Assembly (NCBI GenBank): GCA_902787715.1
Contig: CADAHQ010000010.1
Coordinates: forward strand, 1 to 52,752
Direction of reading: 5' to 3'
Origin: an uncultured Lachnospiraceae bacterium
GTDB taxonomy: Bacteria; Bacillota; Clostridia; Lachnospirales; Lachnospiraceae
Length of the DNA: 52,752 bases
The notes under the pieces are model-generated. The model was not told the DNA's origin, did not search any database, and saw only the letters and a list, made by a program, of their open reading frames with translations. A program made the position numbers and the translations under genes. Positions 38,739-46,199 of this stretch are shown here, piece after piece. Numbering within the stretch: the first letter of the stretch is position 1; each line of letters opens with the position of its first letter.

Positions 38739-41033
38739 TTACTCAAGCCTTGTTACGGTGTACTCGCCCTTCTCATACCCGTAGCCGTCTCCGGCGTCGT
38801 CGTACATCTCATAGACGGCGCCCGAACCGAACCGGCGGAAAGTGATTTCGTCCTTCTGTTCCTCCGTGGAGAGCGCAGGAGCCCGCATGGGGATGAGACT
38901 GCCGTCCTTCACAAAGAGCGGAATCCGCCCAAGGGGCGCCTCCACAACCGCCGTGCTGCCGCCCGAATACTTCTGTCCGGTCTCGAAATCGTACCAGTCG
39001 CATCCTTTCGGCAAATACACCCTTCTGGCCTTTTGCACGTCCGTCAATGCCGTGCCGTCCTCATCGTAATACATTGGATGAACCACAGGGCAGACCATCA
39101 ACGATTCCCCGAACAAAAACTGGTCGGTAATCTCCCACGTGTTTCTGTCCTCCGGAAAGTCAAACGCGAGAAAGCGGATGAGCGAACGGTCCTCAAGCCA
39201 CACCTTGCCCGCCTCGGAATAGATGTACGGCATCAGGCTGTAGCGAAGCCGGTTTGCGGCAAGCATCGCTTCGTAAAACTCTCCGCCGAACCTCCACGGC
39301 TCCCTGTCACAATCCGTGCCGTGGGCGCGGAACATCGGCAGAAACGCTGCGTATTGATACCATCTCGTATACAGTTCGCAGTAGGCAGGGTTATCGATTG
39401 TCCCGTCGTAATGACCGTCCCAGTACCATTGCACGCCTTTCTTCACGAAAAATGCGCCCACATCCATGGTCCAGTACGGAAGCCCGGATGCGCAGAAATG
39501 AAGCCCGATCGGAATCTGGTCGCGGAACGTCTCCCAGCTCGCAGCCGTGTCCCCGGACCACATGACGGTACCATAGCGCTGCTGCCCGGTGTAAGCGCTT
39601 CGCGTCAGGTTGCAGACGCGCTTTCCGGAAGCAATATCCGTTTCTTTCGTCTCGGACGTCTGCTCCTCCATTGCGGCTCTCTGCCCCTCATAGATTCCCA
39701 TGGCGTGATAAAGAGGAAAGGCGTTGGCGTACTCATAAGGCATCCGAAGTCCGGCTTCGGCACAGTATTCTCGGAAGAGTTCCCCCTCCTCCGGCCGCAT
39801 CGTACGGTTCCACTCCGGTGTGAACGGCTCGCTGCTGTCGCACCACCATGCGTCGGTCCCGTAGGCAAAATGCGTTCTCTTCAGCTGCGAAAAATAAAGC
39901 TCTCTGGCCTCCCTGCGGAAAGCGTCGTAGACCGTGCTCGCCGGCAGGAACAAGCTCCGATCGGCAAATTCCCTGTGATCGGGAGTATTTTCCGCCATCG
40001 TCGGCCAGATGGAAACCATGTAGTGTACATGGGAGTCATGAAGCTTTGCAATCATACCCGCAGGGTCCGGGTACCGCTTCTCATCATAGGATTTCTGTCC
40101 CCATTGGTTGTCGGGCCATGTGAGCCAGTCTTGGACGATACAGTCCAGACCGACGCCGAGCGCTCTTGCTTTTGCAACCGTCTTAAGGATATCCTCCTGC
40201 GTCTCATAGCGTTCCTTCGACTGCACATATCCGTATGCCCACCGGGGAAGCATGGCCGCTTTGCCGGTCAGAAACCGGTATCCCGCAACGACTTCATTCA
40301 TATTCCCCGCAATGAAATAATAAGTCAGGGCGCGGTCTGCCTCGAGATACAGATACGCGCCGTCTCCGTCGTCATGAAACACAAACGGGCTGTAGGTATC
40401 GGCGAGGATTCCGTATCCTGCCGTCGAAACGAACATGGGCACCGCAATCTTCCGATTCGCCTGATGACCGTAGACGATATGCCCACGCAGCGAAGCAAAC
40501 CCCTTCTCCTGCTGTCCGAGCCCGTAAAGTGCTTCCTCCCCCGGCGTAAAATGCCACCGGATATGACAGCTTGCCCCTGCCGGGGCCTTTACCGGCTCCT
40601 CAAGCACTTCCTTCTTTCCGTCCGCCGTATCGATGATTCGCGTCTTCTGCGGCAAATCGGCAAGGCGGTAAGTCTCAAACCGTTCAAACTCCTTCGGCTC
40701 GCGGGATTGCTCCGAAAAAAGCTTCCTCCCGTCCGGAGTATAAAAGGACACCGCTCCGCTGCTTCGAAGCACCCTGACGGTGGTTCCCGGAAGGGTCATG
40801 ACAATCTCCCGGGGGTCTTCCCGGTAGTCCCAGTCGCTGAAGGATTGTTCACAGATGACGCCGGGTCTTTCCATCTTCGGCATCGACGGATCGAACGCAT
40901 ACGTCACACAGACGATACTCTCCGATTTCGGGCACAGGGACAACACCCCGTAATCCGCGTAAAGCAACAGAGTATCATCCTCCCGCTGCGACTTGGTAAT
41001 TCTTCTGGTTTTCGGACTTACGACAGGCAACAT
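38739..41033 (-). CDS. GH31 alpha-xylosidase/alpha-glucosidase-type glycosidase
   Basis: 764 residues, no signal peptide, so cytoplasmic. N-terminal beta-sandwich, then a TIM barrel with the nucleophile D399 in DAWWCDSSEPF and acid/base D495 in VMWSGDTAASW; GLHFCASGLPYWTMDVGAFF and FLPMFRAHGTDCDREPW follow. The C-terminal beta domains carry WYDFETGQKYSGGSTAVVEAPLGRIPLFVKDG. The catalytic residues are intact. Strict alpha-xylosidase versus alpha-glucosidase action cannot be decided. With the GH10 enzyme at 11493-12623 it is one of two carbohydrate genes in the array. AAAGGGG site. Confidence 0.9.
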   Translation of the reverse strand: MLPVVSPKTRRITKSQREDDTLLLYADYGVLSLCPKSESIVCVTYAFDPSMPKMERPGVICEQSFSDWDYREDPREIVMTLPGTTVRVLRSSGAVSFYTPDGRKLFSEQSREPKEFERFETYRLADLPQKTRIIDTADGKKEVLEEPVKAPAGASCHIRWHFTPGEEALYGLGQQEKGFASLRGHIVYGHQANRKIAVPMFVSTAGYGILADTYSPFVFHDDGDGAYLYLEADRALTYYFIAGNMNEVVAGYRFLTGKAAMLPRWAYGYVQSKERYETQEDILKTVAKARALGVGLDCIVQDWLTWPDNQWGQKSYDEKRYPDPAGMIAKLHDSHVHYMVSIWPTMAENTPDHREFADRSLFLPASTVYDAFRREARELYFSQLKRTHFAYGTDAWWCDSSEPFTPEWNRTMRPEEGELFREYCAEAGLRMPYEYANAFPLYHAMGIYEGQRAAMEEQTSETKETDIASGKRVCNLTRSAYTGQQRYGTVMWSGDTAASWETFRDQIPIGLHFCASGLPYWTMDVGAFFVKKGVQWYWDGHYDGTIDNPAYCELYTRWYQYAAFLPMFRAHGTDCDREPWRFGGEFYEAMLAANRLRYSLMPYIYSEAGKVWLEDRSLIRFLAFDFPEDRNTWEITDQFLFGESLMVCPVVHPMYYDEDGTALTDVQKARRVYLPKGCDWYDFETGQKYSGGSTAVVEAPLGRIPLFVKDGSLIPMRAPALSTEEQKDEITFRRFGSGAVYEMYDDAGDGYGYEKGEYTVTRLE

Positions 41034-41166
41034 GTTTTTTCCCCTTTCACCTCAATGCTTTTCGACAGCAACAACCGCTTGTCTTCGGATTGTCCTAAAG
41101 GCAGGCCGACAGGACCGGGTAGCTCCGCCACAGGCCGGAAGCCTGCGGCTGCACTACCTTCCGAAA
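41034..41166. other. Leader region before the GH31 gene with a GC-rich hairpin
   Basis: 133 bp between the kinase-GNAT stop (41167) and ATG 41033. On the minus strand an 8 bp stem CCGCAGGC/GGCCTGTGG with a UUCCG-type loop lies near the kinase-GNAT end. No gene is seen. It may be a 3' hairpin or an intergenic repeat. Confidence 0.3.
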
Positions 41167-42258
41167 TTATAATTCCTTCACATACAGTCGGTCTGTCCCG
41201 CCGCCGTAGTTGACGATGTCCTTTACGTAGGTGTAACCGTACCGCTCATACAGCCCCGTATACTCCGTCGGAATGTAGGTTTTCGCAAACCCCTGCTCCT
41301 TCGCATAACGGTTGGCTGCGTCAATCAGCTTGCCGCTGATTCGGCCGCCGCGGAATTCCTTTTCGACGAACACGCAGGACACCCAGGGGAAGATTTCCGG
41401 CAGCGGATAATAATCCGTCTTAAGAAGCGACGCCATGCCGATGATCTTACCGTCCTTCACCGCCGCGAACATCGTCTCCCAGTCCGTGAACTCCCAGTTG
41501 CGAATCAGTCCTGCGATATGGTCGCGAACCTCCGTCCAGGAGCAATTTTCCACGAACTGAAGAAACTCCTCTGCAAATGGTGTGTCCTTCTCGACTCTGA
41601 CAATTTGCGTCAGCCGTTCAAACCCGAAGTGCTTTGCCGTACGCGCCACGGTCTCGTCGACGCTTAAGCCGTCCGCCCGATCGACATAGAAGTAGCCGCT
41701 GGCCTTCACATTCTCGTAATATTTGGCGTTAAGGGAAAGAAGCGTTTCGTTGCAGGTAGCCTTCGCCGCCTCAAAGTCCGTCGCGCTGTGGATGAAATCG
41801 CTGAAGCCCTGATGATCCGGGCGGTTGCAATACTCGTCCACAAGATTTTCCGGCTTTTTCAGCATAAACGCCACATGCGCGGCGTCCGTGAACTGCGCTG
41901 CCTGCTCCAGGGTCAGATGGCAGTCGCAAAGCACAATCTGATCCTTCGAAAGCCGCATCAGGTCAAGAAGCACGAAATCCAGCTGCTCCCTCGTGTTCTG
42001 CAGAAGCCACGCTTTGTACTCCGCAACACTCCGCCCGAAGAACTCGTCGGCGTCGCGGAAATTCTTGTTCATCGCCGGCTGCGAAACCGCATCCGACATT
42101 GCCTGATGCTCCGGAAAACGCTCGTCGATGTCATACACCGGAATCCCGTATTTCTTTGCGAGTGCCCTTGAAACGGTGGTCTTGCCGCCGCAGGGCGTAC
42201 CCGCGATAAAGTACACATTTTTCAAATACTGTTTGATAATATTGTCCTGGAATATCAT
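41167..42258 (-). CDS. P-loop kinase fused to GNAT acetyltransferase (second fusion)
   Basis: About 363 residues from ATG 42258 (AAAGGAG site). Kinase part: P-loop AGTPCGGKTT (about 19-28), VYDIDERFPEHQ, DQIVLCDCHLTLEQA (Walker B-like). GNAT part from about 220: FTDWETMFAAVKDGKIIGMASLL, VSCVFVEKEFRGGRISGKLIDAANRYA and YIPTEYTGLYERYGYTYV. Same order as the fusion at 31402-32571 but the two are only distantly similar, so the pairing may have arisen twice. A 10-codon leader ORF and hairpin precede it. Confidence 0.8.
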   Translation of the reverse strand: MIFQDNIIKQYLKNVYFIAGTPCGGKTTVSRALAKKYGIPVYDIDERFPEHQAMSDAVSQPAMNKNFRDADEFFGRSVAEYKAWLLQNTREQLDFVLLDLMRLSKDQIVLCDCHLTLEQAAQFTDAAHVAFMLKKPENLVDEYCNRPDHQGFSDFIHSATDFEAAKATCNETLLSLNAKYYENVKASGYFYVDRADGLSVDETVARTAKHFGFERLTQIVRVEKDTPFAEEFLQFVENCSWTEVRDHIAGLIRNWEFTDWETMFAAVKDGKIIGMASLLKTDYYPLPEIFPWVSCVFVEKEFRGGRISGKLIDAANRYAKEQGFAKTYIPTEYTGLYERYGYTYVKDIVNYGGGTDRLYVKEL

Positions 42259-42302
42259 TGTTTTTTCTCCTTTTGATTTCATAGTTTCATTAGTAACTCA
42301 GG

Positions 42303-42332
42303 GCATGAAACCATTCATCAACGGTTTCATGC
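42303..42332 (-). promoter_or_regulatory. 10 bp stem-loop before the kinase-GNAT gene
   Basis: GCATGAAACC/GGTTTCATGC, perfect 10 bp stem with a 10-base loop, lying 2 bases after the leader stop codon (42335-42337) and 44 bases before ATG 42258. No T tract, so an attenuator-like or stability element rather than a plain terminator. Confidence 0.55.
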
Positions 42333-42334
42333 AA

Positions 42335-42367
42335 CTAGATATTCCGAAGTCTTAAAAATGCCACCAT
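42335..42367 (-). CDS. Ten-residue leader ORF before the kinase-GNAT gene
   Basis: Encodes MVAFLRLRNI, with AAAGGTG six bases before the ATG (42367). The stop codon directly precedes the stem-loop at 42303-42332. A ribosome held at the end of this peptide would contact the base of the stem, a common layout for translation-sensing attenuation of resistance genes. It could be chance; there are only ten codons. Confidence 0.5.
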   Translation of the reverse strand: MVAFLRLRNI

Positions 42368-42408
42368 TTTAATCACCTTTCCTTCATGCCGGAATGAATT
42401 GTCCGGCG

Positions 42409-43515
42409 CTACTCTTTAACCACGCCCCGGTTGTTCCACCGAAGCACCGTCTTATAGCCGAGCTTTCCGTACCACTGTGTCTCAAACGTCCAATGGATGT
42501 AGCTGAAATCGTACAGCTCCTGCCGGAAAATCTCTGTCACATTTCGAATCATCGTAAGCCCGATTCCGCGATTTCGGTAAGCAGGAAGCGTCCCGACGCA
42601 CCCGGGCTCGGCAACACGGCTTTTTACGCCGTTAATCACATGCTCGCCGCCGTCCTCCAAAAGGCAGAAGCTCGCAACCTTGCCGTCCACGAAGCCACAG
42701 TAAATCCGGCTCTCTTTGTTGAAGAACACCGGCCAGTGGTCCACAACCTGCGCGACCAGCCCGCGGAGTTCTTCGATGTCGCCGTCATAGAACCCGAAGG
42801 TCACATTTTCCGGCATTTTCCGCTCGTAAACCGACGGATCAAACTCTTGCAAGCGGAGAATCTGCTCGCTTGCGACGGCACCTTCCTCCACGTTTCGCAC
42901 GTAGTCCTGCTCGAAGAATCCGGGATACAGCTCGAGGAGAAGTTTCTCGTAGTCATCCTCCGTCGCCATATCGGTTCGAAGCACCGAGTAATAGGCGGTG
43001 TCGTGAATCCCCTGATTGTTCTTCTTCGAGCCTCGCAGGATGCCGTCAAAGTGCATGCCGGCTTTCTCCATGACGCGGCCGGATTTGCCGTTTCGAAGAT
43101 CGTGAGTCGCGTAGATCCGCTGCAGGTCGCTCTCGCCTTCGAAAAGGTACCGAATCACGGCCCGGAGTGCCTCGGGCATAATGCCTTTGCCCCAGAAAGC
43201 TTTTCCGAGGCAGTAACCGATTTCGTATGAGCAGGTCCGCTCGTCGCGCTCCACAACCGCAATGTTTCCGATGACTCTGTCCTCGTCCTTTAGGGTGATT
43301 CCCCAGTTGTAGGTCCGGCCGTCGTCGTAAAAGGAAACCCACTTCGTCAACAGCTCTCTTGTGAAATCAACGCTTGCGTGCGCAGGCCACGACAAAAATT
43401 TCGTGACCTCCGGGTCGGATGCCCAGTTGTTATACATGTCCGGGGCGTCGTCCACCGTGTATCTGCGCAAGGTAAGCCGCGCGGTTTCAATTGTTTTCGT
43501 TCCGATTGTATTCAT
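42409..43515 (-). CDS. Tandem GNAT-GNAT acetyltransferase
   Basis: About 368 residues from ATG 43515 (AAGGAAA site). Domain 1 (about 1-175) is RimJ/RimL-like: ETARLTLRRYTVDDAPDMYNNW, EIGYCLGKAFWGKGIMPEALRAVIRY and NGKSGRVMEKAGMHFDGILRG. Domain 2 (about 235-360): GEHVINGVKSRVAEPGCVGTLPAYRNRGIGLTMIRNVTEIF and YGKLGYKTV. Two complete acetyl-CoA loops are visible. Domain 1 resembles spermidine or protein N-acetyltransferases. An in-frame ATG at 43560 sits right at the predicted transcription start. Confidence 0.85.
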   Translation of the reverse strand: MNTIGTKTIETARLTLRRYTVDDAPDMYNNWASDPEVTKFLSWPAHASVDFTRELLTKWVSFYDDGRTYNWGITLKDEDRVIGNIAVVERDERTCSYEIGYCLGKAFWGKGIMPEALRAVIRYLFEGESDLQRIYATHDLRNGKSGRVMEKAGMHFDGILRGSKKNNQGIHDTAYYSVLRTDMATEDDYEKLLLELYPGFFEQDYVRNVEEGAVASEQILRLQEFDPSVYERKMPENVTFGFYDGDIEELRGLVAQVVDHWPVFFNKESRIYCGFVDGKVASFCLLEDGGEHVINGVKSRVAEPGCVGTLPAYRNRGIGLTMIRNVTEIFRQELYDFSYIHWTFETQWYGKLGYKTVLRWNNRGVVKE

Positions 43516-43567
43516 CGTATTTTCCTTAGTTTTTTGTCTTCTTACGTCCGATTTGCCCATTTGATTT

Positions 43568-43573
43568 ATTATA
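43568..43573 (-). promoter_or_regulatory. Candidate -10 box before the GNAT-GNAT gene
   Basis: Perfect TATAAT on the minus strand (43573-43568), 7-8 bases before ATG 43560. No good -35 is seen at 17 bases. If used, the transcript would start near the upstream ATG and be almost leaderless for that frame. Confidence 0.35.
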
Positions 43574-43632
43574 CCGCAGAAAGGCTTCGGAGGGAATATA
43601 ATATCCTGTCGTATCGACGACTTTTTTATCCT

Positions 43633-45192
43633 CTACTCTGCGGACAGAGGCTCCTCTTCCGTAAGCCCTTCCGGGTTCAGTAAAAGGATGCGGTCGCACA
43701 CCTCCGAAAGATACTTCCGGTCGTGGGAAACGCTGATGATCGCCCCCGGAAAATCCCTTAACATCCGCCGGATCACCGGGCCCGACAGCGGCGAAAAATT
43801 CCGCGTCGGCTCATCGAGAATCAGCACATTCGCACCGGACATACTGAGCTTAAGAAGCAATACCTTCGCCTTCTGACCGCCGGAGAGTTCCCGGATCGGA
43901 TGGTCCATCTCATCGAAGGTGTACTTGAGGGAGCCCAGATACGTGCGTATCCGCGTCTGTTCCTCCCGATCGCCGGTCTTTTCGAGATACTCCACCGGTG
44001 TCTTGTCCATCGGCAGCAACTCCTCGTAATTCTGGGGCATGTATTCGGCGCGGATGTCCGTGCGGGCAAGCATTTCCTCCGCAAGCTTCGAAAGAAGCGT
44101 GGTCTTGCCGCAGCCGTTCTTGCCGATGATGGCAAGCTTCTCCGAGCCGCGGACGCGAAGAATTACATTTTCCGCCAAGACGCCGCTTCCGTCTGCTGTA
44201 CGAAGCTCGGGAAGCTCGCATTGAACGACCCATTTGCCGGAGGGAACCGCGCTGTTTTTGTCTCCTAAGCGGAAGTAGATTGCCTCCTCGGTCTCCGGCA
44301 TCTCCGTCATGTCCGCATCCTCCCGCTCAAAGCGGTGCTCAAGGGATTTGACGGCCTTCATCTTCTTTTTGAGAAGACGCCCCAGGGAGTCGTGGAAGCT
44401 GTAGTGGGCAGTGCTTAACTGCGCGTTTACGGTCTGCTCCATCTTTCGAATCTTCTCGTCGCGGACCCGCTTCTCACGGCGTTCGCAAAGAGCAATCTGC
44501 TCCTGCTTTTCCATCGAGTGCATCCGATCCTCCACGTACTGCCGGTACGGCACGTTGGCCACCGTGTGACGGCACATGGTCTTTCGGCGGAGCTGCTCAA
44601 AATGAATCACGCGGTTCGCGGTCCGCTCAATGAGGGTCTCGTCGTGGGAGATAAACAGCACCGCATGGGGCCAGCTGTTAATGAACTTCTCCATCCACGT
44701 GAGGGTCTCGATATCGATGTCGTTCGAGGGCTCATCCAGCAGAAGAATCGTGGGCTTTTCGCAGAGGATTCGCATCATCTGTGCCTTCACCCGCTCGCCG
44801 CCGGAGAGCGTCCCCATGGTCTGGTCGCGGTAGTAAAACTCCGGCTCCACCCGGAAGTCGCTTGTCATCTTCGAAAGCTCCTTCGGCGACATCTCCGCAA
44901 ACTCGGGACTGTCCGTAAAATACTCGTAGACGCTCTTGGTCTTCTCCTCCTCCGGCAGTTCCTGCGGAAGGTAGGAAAGGCGCTCGCCGCCAGTGCTCTT
45001 TTCGCCTGTATACTCGATGTAATCCTCCACCAGGGACGGGTCGTATATCCACTTCATCAGGGTGGATTTGCCGTTGCCCTCCTCGCCGATCATCACGGCG
45101 CGGTCCCCGTCGTTTAACACGAGCGAGAAATCCGAAAGGATGGTATGCAGGTCTTTTTTGTGTGTTAAAGTAACATGTCTGATCTGGAACAT
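43633..45192 (-). CDS. ABC-F ATPase, ribosome-protection type
   Basis: 519 residues, two ABC modules and no membrane segments. Walker A GEEGNGKST (36-44) and GKNGCGKTT; signatures LSGGERVKAQMMRIL and LSGGQKAKVLLLKLS; Walker B LLLDEPSNDIDIETL and LILDEPTRNFSPLSG; a basic helical linker between (RREKRVRDEKIRKMEQ, LGRLLKKKMKAVKSLEHRFE). This is the form of antibiotic-resistance ABC-F proteins that displace drugs from the ribosome. AAAGGAGG site. The promoter, leader peptide and stem-loop upstream fit inducible ARE-type regulation. Confidence 0.85.
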   Translation of the reverse strand: MFQIRHVTLTHKKDLHTILSDFSLVLNDGDRAVMIGEEGNGKSTLMKWIYDPSLVEDYIEYTGEKSTGGERLSYLPQELPEEEKTKSVYEYFTDSPEFAEMSPKELSKMTSDFRVEPEFYYRDQTMGTLSGGERVKAQMMRILCEKPTILLLDEPSNDIDIETLTWMEKFINSWPHAVLFISHDETLIERTANRVIHFEQLRRKTMCRHTVANVPYRQYVEDRMHSMEKQEQIALCERREKRVRDEKIRKMEQTVNAQLSTAHYSFHDSLGRLLKKKMKAVKSLEHRFEREDADMTEMPETEEAIYFRLGDKNSAVPSGKWVVQCELPELRTADGSGVLAENVILRVRGSEKLAIIGKNGCGKTTLLSKLAEEMLARTDIRAEYMPQNYEELLPMDKTPVEYLEKTGDREEQTRIRTYLGSLKYTFDEMDHPIRELSGGQKAKVLLLKLSMSGANVLILDEPTRNFSPLSGPVIRRMLRDFPGAIISVSHDRKYLSEVCDRILLLNPEGLTEEEPLSAE

Positions 45193-45244
45193 GAAGCCAC
45201 CTCCTTTGCTTCATAAGTCGGTTGCTTCCCAGGAACGCAAGAAT

Positions 45245-45270
45245 GCCCCGGCACCTTCCGATGCCGGGGC
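45245..45270 (-). promoter_or_regulatory. Attenuator-like stem-loop before the ABC-F gene
   Basis: GCCCCGGCA/TGCCGGGGC, perfect 9 bp GC-rich stem, 8-base loop, between the leader peptide and the ABC-F start. There is no good T tract after it on the minus strand (ATTCTTGCG), so it may act by blocking translation or as one arm of alternative structures rather than as a simple terminator. Confidence 0.65.
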
Positions 45271-45322
45271 AAAAATATACTATACTCGTAAATCCTTATT
45301 CTAAGGGCAAAGTACAGCCGTA

Positions 45323-45394
45323 TTATTCTGCACGTCTCCGGGAGGCATTACTCACATATGCTTGTTTCTGTGTGTGGTTGAACCGAATAATCAT
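45323..45394 (-). CDS. 23-residue leader peptide of the ABC-F gene
   Basis: ATG 45394 follows GAAAGGGAGG at ideal spacing. The peptide begins MIIRFNHTQKQAYVSNAS and ends in four basic-acidic residues with three arginines (RRRAE). Codons 17-18 carry CCTCCC (45345-45340), which can pair with the leader's own GGGAGG site or with the ABC-F site AGGAGG (45205-45200). Such competing pairings controlled by ribosome stalling are typical of drug-inducible leaders. Confidence 0.7.
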   Translation of the reverse strand: MIIRFNHTQKQAYVSNASRRRAE

Positions 45395-45458
45395 TGTGTT
45401 ACCTCCCTTTCTCGCTGTTAAGCGTATTTGTTTTGTTGACATGTGCCAACATCTGCTG

Positions 45459-45487
45459 ATTATACAGGGCGTTTCGCGAATTGTCAA
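45459..45487 (-). promoter_or_regulatory. Promoter of the ABC-F leader transcript
   Basis: Minus-strand TTGACA (45487-45482), 17 bp, TATAAT (45464-45459): full consensus. The transcript starts about 58 bases before the leader ATG. Confidence 0.9.
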
Positions 45488-45492
45488 CACCC

Positions 45493-45525
45493 AAAAAAGC
45501 ATTTTCCGAAATCCGGCCGGTTTCG
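45493..45525 (-). terminator. Probable terminator after the ANTAR gene
   Basis: Imperfect stem CGAAA/TTTCG enclosing CCGGCCGG (45507-45525) is followed 8 bases later by six T residues on the minus strand (45498-45493). It would end the nitrogen operon 20 bp beyond its last stop and just before the ABC-F promoter. Confidence 0.45.
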
Positions 45526-45544
45526 CAGGCGCCTCCCGTGTGGC

Positions 45545-46129
45545 TTACGAATAGGTTCGGATAATCTCCTCCGCGATCTGTTTCTTGGCTACGCACCGGT
45601 CCATCGCATGCTTTTCGATATAGCGGTGGGCCTCCGGCTCCGTCATGCTCAGCTCACTGATTAGCAAAAGCTTCGCACGGTTTACCAAACGAATCTCGCT
45701 CATCTTCTCCTCGAAGGTGAGTTCCTTCGTCTCCGACACCCGCAGACGCTCCCGCGAGGCTGCCATCCAGGCAAGGGCAACGCCGGCCGTTCCGCGGGAC
45801 AGGGGCTTCGCCAGCGTGTACACGCCGTTTCGAATGGCGCGGTCCAGCATGTCCGGATAATCCTCCGACTTCACCAGAAGAAGCGGAATGATATTTTTCT
45901 CCTCCGCAACGTCCATGGCCAGCCGCATACCGTTGCCGTCCGTGAGCGGGGAGTTGATAATCACAAAATCAAAGGACCGTTCCGCGAGGAAGCGCTTCGC
46001 AGAACTTACACTGGTCGCGACACTCACGGGGGAATACCGGTTCTCCGGAAGAAGGGAACGCATGGTATCGCAGAATCCCGATGAAGACGACACTAGTAGA
46101 ACGCTGTAAATACGCACTTCCAGGCTCAT
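45545..46129 (-). CDS. ANTAR-domain antitermination regulator with degenerate receiver
   Basis: 194 residues. The N-terminal receiver-like domain (about 1-125) has lost the acidic pocket: VLLVSSSSG instead of Asp-rich, and the phosphoacceptor position in FDFVIINSPLTDGNG is Asn; a Lys remains in LLLVKSEDY and AKPLS. A coiled segment (about 125-145) leads to the RNA-binding ANTAR domain EIRLVNRAKLLLISELSMTEPEAHRYIEKHAMDRCVAKKQIAEEII. ANTAR proteins bind paired hairpins to prevent termination. Last gene of the nitrogen operon, so it likely controls glutamine/glutamate genes by a signal other than phosphorylation. GGAGGG site. Confidence 0.9.
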   Translation of the reverse strand: MSLEVRIYSVLLVSSSSGFCDTMRSLLPENRYSPVSVATSVSSAKRFLAERSFDFVIINSPLTDGNGMRLAMDVAEEKNIIPLLLVKSEDYPDMLDRAIRNGVYTLAKPLSRGTAGVALAWMAASRERLRVSETKELTFEEKMSEIRLVNRAKLLLISELSMTEPEAHRYIEKHAMDRCVAKKQIAEEIIRTYS

Positions 46130-46199
46130 GCGATATCCCTCCTTTCCAAAATTTCCGCCGGTCTGTTATACCGACTGCTTATGCCGGTTTTTCCCGGTC

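Noticed and set aside
38688-41213. Very long plus-strand open frame (841 codons) opposite the GH31 gene
   Set aside because: It is a high-GC antisense shadow of GH31: Arg/His/Pro-rich, no domain, while the minus strand encodes a full glycosidase with intact catalytic residues.
8399-43515. Integron or attC-type cassette array
   Set aside because: The gene layout suggested it, but no integrase and no recurrent inverted attC-like element is visible between genes; many genes overlap by ATGA, which cassette recombination would not leave.
8399-45192. Antibiotic biosynthetic cluster with self-resistance genes
   Set aside because: No NRPS, PKS, terpene, RiPP precursor or glycosyltransferase genes are present; only modifying and protective enzymes.
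45245-45270. Plus-strand terminator
   Set aside because: On the plus strand the stem is followed by A residues, not T; the hairpin is better explained as part of the minus-strand ABC-F leader.
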